Source: an uncultured Eubacteriales bacterium
GTDB lineage: Bacteria > Bacillota > Clostridia > Peptostreptococcales > Anaerovoracaceae
Direction: 5' to 3'
Length of the DNA: 64,000 bases
NCBI GenBank assembly: GCA_902776285.1
Contig: CACYPK010000017.1
Location: 53,748 to 117,747 of the forward strand
The notes beneath the pieces were generated by a model. That model saw nothing but the letters and a program-made list of their open reading frames with translations. It ran no database searches and was not told where the DNA came from. The position numbers and the translations under genes are program-made. Shown in pieces: positions 25,486 through 35,028 of the stretch (position 1 is its first letter; every line of letters starts with the position of its first letter).

Positions 25486-27282
25486 TCATGCCTCCGGCTC
25501 CGCGACCTTCGCGGCCGCTTCCTCTGCTTTGCGTTTCGTTTCCTCTTCTTCCTCAAGGACACGGTAGGCCACCTTGCCCACCAGAGTCTTCGGAAGTTCT
25601 TCGCGGAATTCTATGTCGTACGGCATCGCGTACTTCGCGATGTTTTTCCTTGCGTATGCCATAAGCTCTTCCTTGAGAGCCTCGTCGGCCCTGACGCCCT
25701 TCTTAGGCATGACGAACATCTTGACTTTCTCCATCTTGTAGTCGTCAGGCACGCCGATAGCGCAGCTCATCTGCACCTTCTCATGCGCGTCAAAGATGTT
25801 CTCGAGCTGGGCCGGGTAGATGTTATAGCCCGACGAGATGATCATCCTCTTGGCCCTGCCGCGGAAATAGATGAAGCCTTCGTTGTCCATCGTTCCGAGG
25901 TCGCCCGTGTACAGCCACCTGAGTCCGTCTTTGTGCTCTCTTATGGTGTTCGCGGTCTCTTCAGGCATGTCGAGATATCCGGCCATCACGGTCGGCCCGG
26001 ACATAAGTATCTCGCCCTCTTCGCCGTACGGCACCTCTTCTTCAGTGCCCGGCTTCACGATCTTGTAGTACATGTCAGGGAACGGTATGCCTATGCTGCC
26101 CTCCTTGTGCATCTGAGGAGGAGTCAGGCACGCGGCCGTTACGCTTTCGGTAGTGCCGTAGCCCTCACGCACCTGGATCTTCGATTTGTGATCGTAGAGG
26201 AACTTGTCGAACTTCTTCTTGAGCTCAATCGAGAGTGAATCGCCTCCCGAGAAAACGCCCTTGAGAGACGAGAGGTCCTTTCCGTCCATCGACGGAAGCC
26301 TGAGCAGCGCCTCAAAGAGTGTCGGGACGCCGGCGATGAAGTTGCATTTGTACTTTGTGATCAGTTTTGCGTAGCTCTTTGGCGTGAATCTAGGTACCAG
26401 CACGCAACGTCCGCCGCCCGCCAGCATCGTGTGTATGCATACACCAAGGCCGAAGCCGTGAAATATAGGCATGGCGGCCAGCATCTTGTCGCCTATCCTG
26501 TAGATAGGGTTGGCCGCTATTACCTGTCCGCCGAGAGCGTTGAAGTTGAGGTTGGTAAGGACTATGCCCTTTGTTATGCCCGTGGTGCCTCCGGAATAGA
26601 GTATGGCCGCCGGGTCATCCGGCTTTCTTTTGACCTTGTACTCGTAGCCGCAGTGTCTACCCAGGCTCATGAAGTCTGGCCACTGGAAGACCGGCGCGTC
26701 CTTAGGTATTTTCTGTATCTTGCGGCCCTCTGTCAGCATGTAGCCCACCCTTATAGGTCTGGTCAGCTCATCTCTGATGCGGGCGATAATGACATTCTGT
26801 ATCTTTGTGTTCTTACGGATGGCTTCTATCTTGTGATAGAACTGGTCGAGCGTGACCACCATCACGGAATGCGACATGTTGAGGTAGTTTTCTATCTCCT
26901 TCTCCGCGCTGAGAGGGTGCACCATGTTGGCGACCGCTCCCACAAGATTGACCGCGTAGAGCATGTAGATCGCCTGAGGGCAGTTAGGCATGGCGATGGT
27001 GACACGGTCGTCCTCACGTATGCCCAGGACCCTGAGCGACTTTGCGCACAGGTTGATCTGATCGATCATGTATTTGTATGTTATGTGCTTGCCCATGAAG
27101 TCGAGCGCGATCATAAGAGGGTGCTTCTTAGCGGTCTCTTCGACCTTCTCGTACATGGTTCCGTTGAAGTATTCGACGGTCAGCGGCAGATCGCCTCTGC
27201 TCTTGTCCCACGGTATCTTTACGGTGTCAGGGACCGGGAATACGATGTTGCCGTTCTCGTTCAGTGTCCAGTTATTTGCCAT
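25486..27282 (-). CDS. AMP-forming acyl-CoA ligase (fatty-acid type)
   Basis: A 598-residue adenylate-forming enzyme. ATP motif YSGGTTGITKG (around 230), GYGTTES, YTGDLGTMDNEGF and the Lys-containing hinge FRGRAKRMIISSGYNIYP are all present, the pattern of long-chain fatty-acid CoA ligases. It has an Ala/Glu/Lys-rich tail after the catalytic C-domain. It is divergent from the giant ABC gene and coupled to the MtnA-like gene. Substrate chain length cannot be read from sequence. Confidence 0.88.
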   Translation of the reverse strand: MANNWTLNENGNIVFPVPDTVKIPWDKSRGDLPLTVEYFNGTMYEKVEETAKKHPLMIALDFMGKHITYKYMIDQINLCAKSLRVLGIREDDRVTIAMPNCPQAIYMLYAVNLVGAVANMVHPLSAEKEIENYLNMSHSVMVVTLDQFYHKIEAIRKNTKIQNVIIARIRDELTRPIRVGYMLTEGRKIQKIPKDAPVFQWPDFMSLGRHCGYEYKVKRKPDDPAAILYSGGTTGITKGIVLTNLNFNALGGQVIAANPIYRIGDKMLAAMPIFHGFGLGVCIHTMLAGGGRCVLVPRFTPKSYAKLITKYKCNFIAGVPTLFEALLRLPSMDGKDLSSLKGVFSGGDSLSIELKKKFDKFLYDHKSKIQVREGYGTTESVTAACLTPPQMHKEGSIGIPFPDMYYKIVKPGTEEEVPYGEEGEILMSGPTVMAGYLDMPEETANTIREHKDGLRWLYTGDLGTMDNEGFIYFRGRAKRMIISSGYNIYPAQLENIFDAHEKVQMSCAIGVPDDYKMEKVKMFVMPKKGVRADEALKEELMAYARKNIAKYAMPYDIEFREELPKTLVGKVAYRVLEEEEETKRKAEEAAAKVAEPEA

Positions 27283-27330
27283 TTAGTCGTCCTCTTTTGG
27301 TTTGATTTCGCATTTTGTTTTTCAAAAGTG

Positions 27331-27367
27331 CAATACGCGTGTATTGTATCATTTTTTGTTATATAAT
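27331..27367 (+). promoter_or_regulatory. Shared intergenic promoter region with palindrome
   Basis: CAATAC-gcgt-GTATTG (27331-27346) is a perfect 6-bp inverted repeat. It overlaps a minus-strand extended -10 (TGATACAAT) for the ligase gene and lies 15 bases before the plus-strand TATAAT (27362-27367) of the ABC gene. It could let one regulator control both divergent genes. Confidence 0.45.
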
Positions 27368-27377
27368 TCATCTGATT

Positions 27378-30300
27378 ATGCTTGAGTTGAGGAATATTTC
27401 AAAGGAATACAGAACCGGAGCGGAGACGGTCCACGCCCTCAGGGACGTGAGCCTCGCTTTCCGTGAGAGCGAATTCGTTGCCGTGCTCGGACCATCGGGC
27501 TGCGGCAAGACCACTATGCTCAATATCCTGGGCGGACTCGATCAGTACACATCAGGCGATCTTCTCATAAACGGCATCAGCACCAAGGAATATAAGGATG
27601 CCGACTGGGACGCCTACAGGAACGACACCATCGGCTTCGTGTTCCAGAGCTATAACCTTATCTCGCATCAGAACGTGCTTTCGAACGTCGAGCTTGCGCT
27701 TACCCTTTCGGGCGTATCCGCGTCGGAGAGAAGGAGCCGCGCGATCGCGGCCCTCGAGCAGGTAGGGCTCGGCGATCAGATCTATAAAAAACCGGCTGAG
27801 ATGTCCGGCGGTCAGGTGCAGCGTGTAGCGATCGCGCGCGCGCTCATAAACGACCCTGACATCATTCTGGCTGACGAGCCGACAGGCGCTCTGGATACCG
27901 AGACCAGCACCCAGGTCATGGGTATACTCAAAGAGATATCCAGGACCAGGCTTGTCATCATGGTCACCCACAACCCTGAACTCGCCGAAGCCTATTCGAC
28001 AAGGATAGTAAGGCTGTCCGACGGAAGAGTTATAAGCGACAGCGATCCGTATGTGCCGGGCACGGAGCTCACGGGCGAGGAACTTACGGCCGCGGCAGCG
28101 GCAGCTGCCGGAGCCGCCGTTGACGACGAGATCGATGAAGCTGAACAACCGGACGAGGCGGCTCGCGCTTCGCGGGCGAAGCGCAGCGGCCGCGCGACAG
28201 GCCGCCGCAACAGGTCGATGTCCATGGGAACGGCTCTCCACCTCTCGCTCAACAACCTCATGACCAAGAAGGCCCGTACCTTGCTCACGGCATTCGCGGG
28301 CAGCATCGGCATAATAGGCATCGCGCTCATCCTTTCGGTCTCGAGCGGATTCCAGGAGTATATCGACAAACTCGAAGAGGACACGCTCTCGTCATATCCT
28401 CTCACCATACAGGCCGAGACGGCCGACATGACATCCATGATCACTTCGTTCATGGCCGCCGAGGCGGAGATGGAAGAATCCCGGACCGAAAACAAACTGC
28501 GCGAGCAGCAGATCATGACTGATATGCTGGCCAGCATCGGTTCCAATGACCTCGCCGCTTTCAAGGAGCATGTCGATTCAAATATAGATACGGTCGGCAA
28601 TTGGCTGAATGCCTACGAATACGGATACGGCATTTCGCCTACCATATATTCAACCAATCTGGAATACGGGCCTTTGCGTGTAAGCCCGGGTTCCATAATG
28701 CAGACATATATGAACAACATACAGACTTCCATGGTCTCATACGCAAACATGGACGTCTTCTTCCAGATGATGGATAACCAAGAGCTGCTGCAGTCACAGT
28801 TTGACGTCGTTGCCGGCAGATGGCCGGAAAAATACGACGAGCTGCTGCTGGTCCTCCGCGACCCTAACCAGCTGAACGACTACATCGTTTACACCCTCGG
28901 TCTCCGCGACCCTAAAGAACTGAAGGACATGATCAACGAGGTCATGAAGGGCAACAAGGTCGATTCAAATAACGAACCTATCGAGTGGACCTACGATGAC
29001 TTTATCGGAATGGAGTTCGCGCTGGTCAACAGCTGCGACACGTACCGCCGCAATGATTCCTACGATGTCTGGGAAGACATGTCGAAAGATGACGCCTTCA
29101 TGGAAGATCTGATCAAGAGATCCGAGAAACTGCACATCACCGGCATCGTCGTCCCTAAGGAGAAGTCGGGCGCCAGCGCGATGAACGAGGGCATAGGCTA
29201 TCTTCCTTCACTGACTCAGCACATGTTCGACTACGCTAAGGAGTCCGACATCGTGAGGATACAGCTCGAAAACAAAAACACCGATGTATTCAGCGGCAAG
29301 CGCTTTGAAGATATCCGCAACAACACCGACGAAGGTCTCGGCTTTGAAGACATGATCAGCATAGATGAAGGCAAGCTCAGAAGCGCGCTCGGCGGCGACA
29401 TCGATCCTAACGCAGTGCAAAGCGCGATAGAGCAGATCGCGCAGGATGAGATCTATGACCTGAGTGAAAACGATTCAGCCGAAAAGGTCGAAAGCGACGT
29501 GAACGAGGCTCTCAATGAAGGCGTCGAGGGAATGATCGATTTCATTCTGGAGAAATACAATAAGAATCCGAAGAAATTCAAATTAGATAAAAGCCTTGTC
29601 GATGAGGCCCTGGGTGAGAACCTCAACACGGGCGTTCACGCTGCCATGGTCAACCCATTGCTTCAGACTTACGGCGAGGTGCTCAAGGCAGCCGGTCCTA
29701 AGATAATGGAAGCCTTAGCAGCGGCATCTGATGAAGAAGCCAAGAAAGCCGCCATGGCCAAGGCGAAGGAGGAAGCTCAAAAGAAAGCCGCGCCTGAACT
29801 CCTGAGCAAATTCCCTCCGGGCACCGGACTCACAGAGGCAGATGCCTTAGAAATACTCAAGAACGGGATCACCGCTGAAGCTCTGGTCGAAAAGTCGGGA
29901 GGGATACTCACTCCGGAGATGGCTGCACCACTCGCGGAGAATATAAACGCCATAGCCGACCAGATCAATAAGTCGATCGATGAAGCCATCGCCAAGCAGA
30001 TGGAGGAGATGCAGGTAGACCCCGCGGACATACTTAAGCAGGCGCTTGACGCGACAGTAGAGCCTTTCACCACCGCTGATGAGTTGCAGGACGGCATCAG
30101 GCAGTACGGTGAAGGCATCGAGATGATGCAGAACGCCCAGGTAGTCGGCCCGGCTCTCGGAAGAGCCGCTGAAGCTGTCGGAAGCCAGTTCAACGTCGAC
30201 CCTGCGGGCATCGCCGACGCGTTCACCATGAAGATGAGCGAAGAAGAGATCACAAGGCTCATAACAGCGTACATCTCCGGTGATGAGGAAACGTCTTATG

Positions 30301-30917
30301 AAGGCAATCTGAGAAAGCTCGGATACGCCGACACCAATCAGCCGGTCTCGATGGCGTTCTACCTGAAGGACTTCGAGTCAAAAGAAAACTTCTTGGATTT
30401 CCTTGAGACTTACAATCAGGACATGCAGGACAGCGGCAAAGAAGACATGGTCATCAGCTACACGGATATAACCGGCGTCATGATCAAGTCGCTAAAGACC
30501 ATTACGAACGCGGTAAGCTACGTTCTCATCGCATTCGTCGCTATCTCACTCATAGTGTCATCGATCATGATCGGAGTCATCACCTACATCTCCGTGCTGG
30601 AGCGCACCAAGGAGATCGGTATACTCCGCGCGATCGGAGCGTCCAAGAAAGACATCTCGCGTATATTCAATGCCGAGACAATGATAGTCGGAGCCTGCGC
30701 GGGCGTGATCGGAATACTCGTGAGTCTGATCCTGCTGATACCGATCAACGCGATACTGCTGCATCTGACAGGTCTCAAGGCTCTGAAGGCTGTGCTGCCT
30801 ATGGTGGGAGGCATCGCACTGATAATCATAAGCATATTCCTCACATTCATAGCCGGCCTGATACCGTCAGGCATGGCGGCGCGCAAGGATCCTGTCGTGG
30901 CCCTGCGTACGGAATAA
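27378..30917 (+). CDS. MacB-like ABC transporter: ATPase-permease fusion with large extracytoplasmic domain
   Basis: A 1179-residue fusion. Residues 1-225 are an ABC ATPase (Walker A GPSGCGKTT at 38-46, signature MSGGQVQRVAIARAL, Walker B ILADEPTGALD, His in MVTHNPELA) of the MacB/LolD class. A first transmembrane helix follows near residue 300 (LLTAFAGSIGIIGIALIL). Then comes an extracytoplasmic region of about 700 residues, partly Ala/Glu-rich helical, and three C-terminal helices with the FtsX-type LERTKEIGILRAIGASKKDI loop. The start is the ATG at 27378, 10 bases after TATAAT and without a ribosome site. Such proteins move peptides or lipids mechanically; substrate unknown. Confidence 0.9.
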   Translation: MLELRNISKEYRTGAETVHALRDVSLAFRESEFVAVLGPSGCGKTTMLNILGGLDQYTSGDLLINGISTKEYKDADWDAYRNDTIGFVFQSYNLISHQNVLSNVELALTLSGVSASERRSRAIAALEQVGLGDQIYKKPAEMSGGQVQRVAIARALINDPDIILADEPTGALDTETSTQVMGILKEISRTRLVIMVTHNPELAEAYSTRIVRLSDGRVISDSDPYVPGTELTGEELTAAAAAAAGAAVDDEIDEAEQPDEAARASRAKRSGRATGRRNRSMSMGTALHLSLNNLMTKKARTLLTAFAGSIGIIGIALILSVSSGFQEYIDKLEEDTLSSYPLTIQAETADMTSMITSFMAAEAEMEESRTENKLREQQIMTDMLASIGSNDLAAFKEHVDSNIDTVGNWLNAYEYGYGISPTIYSTNLEYGPLRVSPGSIMQTYMNNIQTSMVSYANMDVFFQMMDNQELLQSQFDVVAGRWPEKYDELLLVLRDPNQLNDYIVYTLGLRDPKELKDMINEVMKGNKVDSNNEPIEWTYDDFIGMEFALVNSCDTYRRNDSYDVWEDMSKDDAFMEDLIKRSEKLHITGIVVPKEKSGASAMNEGIGYLPSLTQHMFDYAKESDIVRIQLENKNTDVFSGKRFEDIRNNTDEGLGFEDMISIDEGKLRSALGGDIDPNAVQSAIEQIAQDEIYDLSENDSAEKVESDVNEALNEGVEGMIDFILEKYNKNPKKFKLDKSLVDEALGENLNTGVHAAMVNPLLQTYGEVLKAAGPKIMEALAAASDEEAKKAAMAKAKEEAQKKAAPELLSKFPPGTGLTEADALEILKNGITAEALVEKSGGILTPEMAAPLAENINAIADQINKSIDEAIAKQMEEMQVDPADILKQALDATVEPFTTADELQDGIRQYGEGIEMMQNAQVVGPALGRAAEAVGSQFNVDPAGIADAFTMKMSEEEITRLITAYISGDEETSYEGNLRKLGYADTNQPVSMAFYLKDFESKENFLDFLETYNQDMQDSGKEDMVISYTDITGVMIKSLKTITNAVSYVLIAFVAISLIVSSIMIGVITYISVLERTKEIGILRAIGASKKDISRIFNAETMIVGACAGVIGILVSLILLIPINAILLHLTGLKALKAVLPMVGGIALIIISIFLTFIAGLIPSGMAARKDPVVALRTE

Positions 30918-30956
30918 AGCGCGAAAGCGTCATAAAGATAAAGAAAGATAAAACAA

Positions 30957-30989
30957 AAGCGGTGACCCGGTGTCACCGCTTCTGTTTTT
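30957..30989 (+). terminator. Terminator of the giant ABC gene
   Basis: Perfect 10-bp stem AAGCGGTGAC / GTCACCGCTT with a 5-base loop and a CTGTTTTT tail, 40 bases after the stop. The minus strand also ends in TTGTTTTA, so it may stop MntP transcripts too. Confidence 0.85.
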
Positions 30990-31106
30990 GTCTTAGGTAT
31001 TATATGGAAATGTTATATGGAGGTTTCAGAGTTCTTCTCTGTACACCCATATATTATTCCCCGATTATGTCGAAATCGTGATGTTTATGAGAATGCTGTC
31101 TGTAGA

Positions 31107-31694
31107 TTAGAAAAACACGCCTCTTATCCATATCTCCAGACCGATCCCTATCAGTATGACGCCGCCCAGTATGGAGGCCTTGCCCGCGAGAACCGTTCCG
31201 AGCCGGCGGCCTATCCTGAGACCCGCCAGACATATGAACAGCGTCACCACGCCTATGATGAGCGAGGCCGAGAGCGCCTGCAGCAGGCTGTACGCCGCTA
31301 TGGTGAATCCCACCGAAAGCGCGTCTATCGAGGTCGCGACTCCCTGCATGATGAGGTCGCCCGCGCCTACCTGGCTCGGCTCGCTTTCCTTAGGATCCCG
31401 GTTCTCCTCAATGCCTTCCTTGAGCATCTTGCCTCCTATGTACAGAAGCAGCAGGAGAGCGATATACGGAACCAGGCCGCTGAACCATTCCAGCTTGCTC
31501 TCCGCGGTGTGCACGAATACCCAGCCTATCATCGGCATGGCGAACTGAAAGCCCGCGAATGTGCCTGCTATGACCAGCATCCTCCCTATTTTCATGTCCC
31601 TGTCAGCCAGGCCGTTGGCCAGCGATACGCTGAACGCGTCCATGGCAAGACCGACTCCCAGCAGCGCGCTGGTGATGACAAGCTCTAAGCTCAT
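31107..31694 (-). CDS. mntP: MntP-family manganese efflux pump
   Basis: A 195-residue membrane protein with six hydrophobic segments and the paired acidic motifs MDAFSVS (18-24) and SIDALSVG (about 124-131), which define MntP and are needed for Mn2+ export. AGAGGG lies four bases before the ATG. It begins 36 bases after the AEC gene and may share its transcript; no yybP-ykoY element lies directly upstream. Confidence 0.9.
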   Translation of the reverse strand: MSLELVITSALLGVGLAMDAFSVSLANGLADRDMKIGRMLVIAGTFAGFQFAMPMIGWVFVHTAESKLEWFSGLVPYIALLLLLYIGGKMLKEGIEENRDPKESEPSQVGAGDLIMQGVATSIDALSVGFTIAAYSLLQALSASLIIGVVTLFICLAGLRIGRRLGTVLAGKASILGGVILIGIGLEIWIRGVFF

Positions 31695-31729
31695 TTATCC
31701 CTCTTTACAGCATTCAATAGTATTCATCT

Positions 31730-32671
31730 TTAAAACATGCCCGCTGTCTTCAGTATGAAGAGCCATACCGGCATGGTGAAACACGCTCCGATTGTGGATA
31801 TGACCACCGTCTCTCCCGCGAGCCTGCCGTTACCTCCCATGGACTCCGACATGGTGTATGCCGCGAGCGCGGTCGGCGTAGCCAGCATCAGGAGCACCGC
31901 TATAAGGGCTACGTCCCTCATGCCCAGAAGCACCGCTCCGGCTATCCCCAGTGCAGGCCATACCAAAATCTTGGCCGATACGCAGAACGCTATCTTCTTT
32001 CTGTCGCTGCTGAATCCCTTCAGGTTGAGCGCCGCTCCTAGGAGTATCATCGCTACCGGCGCCGTACAGTCTGAAAGCGTGCCCACGGTCTGCTCAACAG
32101 GAGCGGGCAGCTTTATGCCGAGCAGCATGACTACACCCGCCGCTATGGCTCCCAGGATTATCGGGTTCATCAGCACCTTCTTTACGATATGGATAAAGTC
32201 CGCCTTGCCGCCTCTGAATCTCTCCAGCACCACTACCGTCATTACATTGTATAGCGGTACTATGAAAAGGATCACCAGCGCGACCTGCGTGACATTGCCC
32301 TTGCCGAAAAGGTTTATGCCCACGGGAAGGCCCATGAGGATTATGTTGCTGCGGAAAGCCGACTGGATCATCGTTCCTCTGTTCCGGTCTTCCTTTTCGA
32401 TCCGGCAGACGATGAGCCATGAAAGGGCGATCTGAAAGCATGTGAACACCACGCAATACACCACAAGAAGCAGGTTGAAGTTATCTCCCATGCTCTTGCC
32501 GTAAAGGTTGTCGAACATAATAAAAGGGTAAAGCGCGATGAAGACCACGTGAGCGAACTTCTTTACGTCTTCATCGCTTACAACACCGCCGGTCTTGAGC
32601 AGGATGCCGATGATGAGATATATGGCCGATGGTATGACGGCGTTTACACAGATGATAAAGTTTTGCAGCAT
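31730..32671 (-). CDS. AEC-family (auxin efflux carrier-like) transporter
   Basis: A 313-residue protein with about ten hydrophobic segments. The family features are FAHVVFIALYPFIMFDNL near the N-terminus, ending one half, and the MLATPTALAAYTMSESMGGN block. Bacterial AEC proteins carry malate, malonate or other organic acids. No ribosome site precedes the ATG at 32671; instead an extended -10 (TGCTAAAAT) ends 7 bases upstream, which would give a leaderless mRNA. Followed by mntP. Confidence 0.87.
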   Translation of the reverse strand: MLQNFIICVNAVIPSAIYLIIGILLKTGGVVSDEDVKKFAHVVFIALYPFIMFDNLYGKSMGDNFNLLLVVYCVVFTCFQIALSWLIVCRIEKEDRNRGTMIQSAFRSNIILMGLPVGINLFGKGNVTQVALVILFIVPLYNVMTVVVLERFRGGKADFIHIVKKVLMNPIILGAIAAGVVMLLGIKLPAPVEQTVGTLSDCTAPVAMILLGAALNLKGFSSDRKKIAFCVSAKILVWPALGIAGAVLLGMRDVALIAVLLMLATPTALAAYTMSESMGGNGRLAGETVVISTIGACFTMPVWLFILKTAGMF

Positions 32672-32678
32672 GATACAT

Positions 32679-32687
32679 ATTTTAGCA
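32679..32687 (-). promoter_or_regulatory. Extended -10 just upstream of the AEC start (leaderless type)
   Basis: TGCTAAAAT on the minus strand (TAAAAT at 32679-32684) ends seven bases before the ATG at 32671. Transcription starting about seven bases downstream of the -10 would begin at or near the A of the ATG. Confidence 0.5.
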
Positions 32688-32724
32688 CATCGGGGGTCAG
32701 TCGCGGTCGGAAAATGAAATGCTG

Positions 32725-34389
32725 TCAGTCGTCTTCCAATGCGACGTGGCAGGCTTCATCGACTATCGATTCGACGTCCGCGATGTCGTTTTCTCTTGTA
32801 AGGATCTCCAGTTCGTCGCCGCCGCGCAGTATGGTATTTCCGTCCGGGATTATCTCTATGCCGTCACGGACCACAGAGACTATAAGTGTGCCGAGCGGCA
32901 GTCCGAAGTCCGAAACATGGCCGCCGTCCATGCGCGATCCGACGTGGACCTCGGTGTCGAGCACAGTCTTGCGGTCGCGAAGGAGCGCCCGGCGACTCGC
33001 TGACGGCCTGCCTATGCTGCGCTCAAGGAGCTGCGTGTAGACAGGCTTTACGCCGAGAGCCTCCGCGGTCAGATAAGCGGCCAGGGATGTAAGAACGAGC
33101 GGCAGAAGCGTCGTGAAGTCTCCTGTCATTTCCGTGATGAGCACGACACCTGTAACCGGCGCGCGAACTATGGCCGCGAAGTATCCGGCCATGGCGACGA
33201 CCACGAAGCCGGTTATGTAGCGCTGGTCGACGCCCGCGAGGCCGAGTATCCGTGAGAAGAGGCCTCCGGTGAGCGCGCCCAGTACCAGGAGCGGCAGGAA
33301 TATACCGCCCGGAGAACCTGAGCCGAAGCTGGCGGTCGAGAATATGAACTTGACCAGAAGCATAAGGGCGATCGCTCCGAGAGCGTATTCGCCGCGGCTG
33401 ATCTGCCCGACCAGTCCGCTCCCGCTTCCCAGCACCTGCGGATAGATAAAGTACATAATGTACGCCATCGCCATTACACATAGCATCCTTCCGAAGGTTG
33501 CCGCGCGCGCTGCGAATACGGTCGGATGGAATCCGTCTTTTATGAGCGCCGCGTCCCTGCGTGTGATTCCACATACGAGATCCGCGAACGCTTTGCCGAT
33601 CTTTTCTGACAGATCCTGCATGAAGGCTATAGTCTTGTTGTATACGGCGCCAAAGGCCCCGAGTATGAGCCCCAGCAGGATCACAGCCCAGTAATACTTC
33701 AGCGGAAGTCCGTGTTCTACGTCAAAACCGAACACGGGTGTAAGGCCGAGAATGTTGGCGGCGACAAAGTCGCTCGCCGCCGCTGCCGCCATGGTGGTTA
33801 GCAGCACCTCAGCCGAGAAGTTGCGGTGCAGTTCTTCCAGACTGAATATGGCTCCGGCCAGAGGAGCGCCGAAAGCCGCGGATAAACCCGCGCCGGCTCC
33901 GCATGTGAGCAGAAGGCGTTCTTCGGTCAGCGGGGTGCGCCTGGCCCGCGCGAATCCCTTGCCGACCATTGCGCCTATCTGTATGCTCGGGCCCTCGCGC
34001 CCAAGCGCGAGCCCGCCGCCTATGGCGAGGGCGCACCCCGCCATCTTGCCGGCGATCACTCTACACCAGCGCATGTCCTTCTGTCCGCGCAGTTCTCCTT
34101 CAACCTGAGGGATGCCCGAACCTGCTATATCCGGCTCGATGACCAGCAGTACCGTTATTACGGCTGCCGCAGCTATCAGGACCAGCGCAATCAGGACAGC
34201 ATGGCCGGCTCCCGAGCCGGCGTACGCTACCATGCGGTCTCTTATCGAGTCTGCGCCCATCAGCATCAGCCGGAACACAGAAATAAGCACCCCTGTGACA
34301 AGTCCTATCAGGGTGCCTTCAAGAATAAGCTTGTATTTGTAACTCTTTTGATGGCGTCTTCCAGCGCCGGCAGAGTCGTTTTCAGCCAA
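32725..34389 (-). CDS. ClC-family chloride transporter with C-terminal RCK/TrkA-C domain
   Basis: A 554-residue protein. The ClC core has the selectivity motifs GSGIPQ, GREGPSIQ (gating Glu) and a later GSGSPGGIFLP, plus FSLEELHRNF with the proton-path Glu of Cl-/H+ antiporters, so exchange rather than channel activity is likely. The last 75 residues form a TrkA-C-like regulatory domain (VSDFGLPLGTLIVSVVRDG). Start is TTG at 34389 with AAGGAGG seven bases upstream, a strong site. Follows the zincin gene by 12 bases. Confidence 0.9.
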   Translation of the reverse strand: MAENDSAGAGRRHQKSYKYKLILEGTLIGLVTGVLISVFRLMLMGADSIRDRMVAYAGSGAGHAVLIALVLIAAAAVITVLLVIEPDIAGSGIPQVEGELRGQKDMRWCRVIAGKMAGCALAIGGGLALGREGPSIQIGAMVGKGFARARRTPLTEERLLLTCGAGAGLSAAFGAPLAGAIFSLEELHRNFSAEVLLTTMAAAAASDFVAANILGLTPVFGFDVEHGLPLKYYWAVILLGLILGAFGAVYNKTIAFMQDLSEKIGKAFADLVCGITRRDAALIKDGFHPTVFAARAATFGRMLCVMAMAYIMYFIYPQVLGSGSGLVGQISRGEYALGAIALMLLVKFIFSTASFGSGSPGGIFLPLLVLGALTGGLFSRILGLAGVDQRYITGFVVVAMAGYFAAIVRAPVTGVVLITEMTGDFTTLLPLVLTSLAAYLTAEALGVKPVYTQLLERSIGRPSASRRALLRDRKTVLDTEVHVGSRMDGGHVSDFGLPLGTLIVSVVRDGIEIIPDGNTILRGGDELEILTRENDIADVESIVDEACHVALEDD

Positions 34390-34401
34390 CCGCGCGCCTC
34401 C

Positions 34402-34791
34402 TTATTTAACGTTTTTGTTTCTCGATTCCGCGATCTTCTTCAGTTCTTCCCTGTCTTCATGTTCAAGCGAGTCCGCACCGTAAATGCCCGCAAGGTTCTC
34501 CATATGATGTCTGAACTCATGCCTCACCACTTCACGCAGCCTGTTTTTCAACTGTTCATCGGACATCCATCCGCAGGACTTCTCGAAAGAGCCGTAGTAT
34601 ATGGTGATCTTGTTCCCCTGGCGTGATCTGGTGTAATCACCCATGATAAAGAGCGTGCCGTCCTCGTCAAGAGGCGAGAGCTTGAGCTCTTCTGACAGTT
34701 GAACGCCGTAATGGAGTTCCCGGAAGAAATCATCCGGGAGCTCCTCGCAGACCTCATTCAGCATTTCATAGAATCCGTCTATGTCTATCAT
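34402..34791 (-). CDS. Zincin-like metallopeptidase-family protein
   Basis: A 129-residue protein with the zinc-binding HExxH motif in VRHEFRHHMENL (His near residue 91), typical of the small zincin family (DUF, PF06262-like) found in Gram-positive bacteria. The N-terminal half includes GTLFIMGDYTRS. It has a weak ribosome site and starts 9 bases after the XRE gene. Substrates of the family are unknown. Confidence 0.75.
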   Translation of the reverse strand: MIDIDGFYEMLNEVCEELPDDFFRELHYGVQLSEELKLSPLDEDGTLFIMGDYTRSRQGNKITIYYGSFEKSCGWMSDEQLKNRLREVVRHEFRHHMENLAGIYGADSLEHEDREELKKIAESRNKNVK

Positions 34792-34800
34792 ATATCTATT

Positions 34801-34995
34801 TTATTCTTCCCAGAAGAGCTCATCAAGAGTTTTACCGAGCTCGCGGCATATCGCTATGCACAGGTTGATGGTGGGGTTGTAGTCGCCTTTTTCTATCGCG
34901 CTTATCGTCTGTCTCGAGACTCCTATGAGATCGGCCAGCTGCTGCTGAGACAGATCCTTGGCGACGCGCGCTGATTTCATTTTCAGATTCTTCAT
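34801..34995 (-). CDS. XRE-family helix-turn-helix regulator
   Basis: Sixty-four residues, almost all one HTH domain: QQQLADLIGVSRQTISAIEKGDYNPTINLCIAICREL. This YozG-like type is widely paired with a small membrane protein, as here (DUF gene at 35029-35568 upstream, same operon). AAGGAG lies six bases before the ATG. A 19-base match to a degenerate fragment at 19327-19345 hints at a past second copy. Confidence 0.92.
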   Translation of the reverse strand: MKNLKMKSARVAKDLSQQQLADLIGVSRQTISAIEKGDYNPTINLCIAICRELGKTLDELFWEE

Positions 34996-35028
34996 GATTC
35001 GCTCCTTTCGCCGCTTCTGCCTTTCCGA

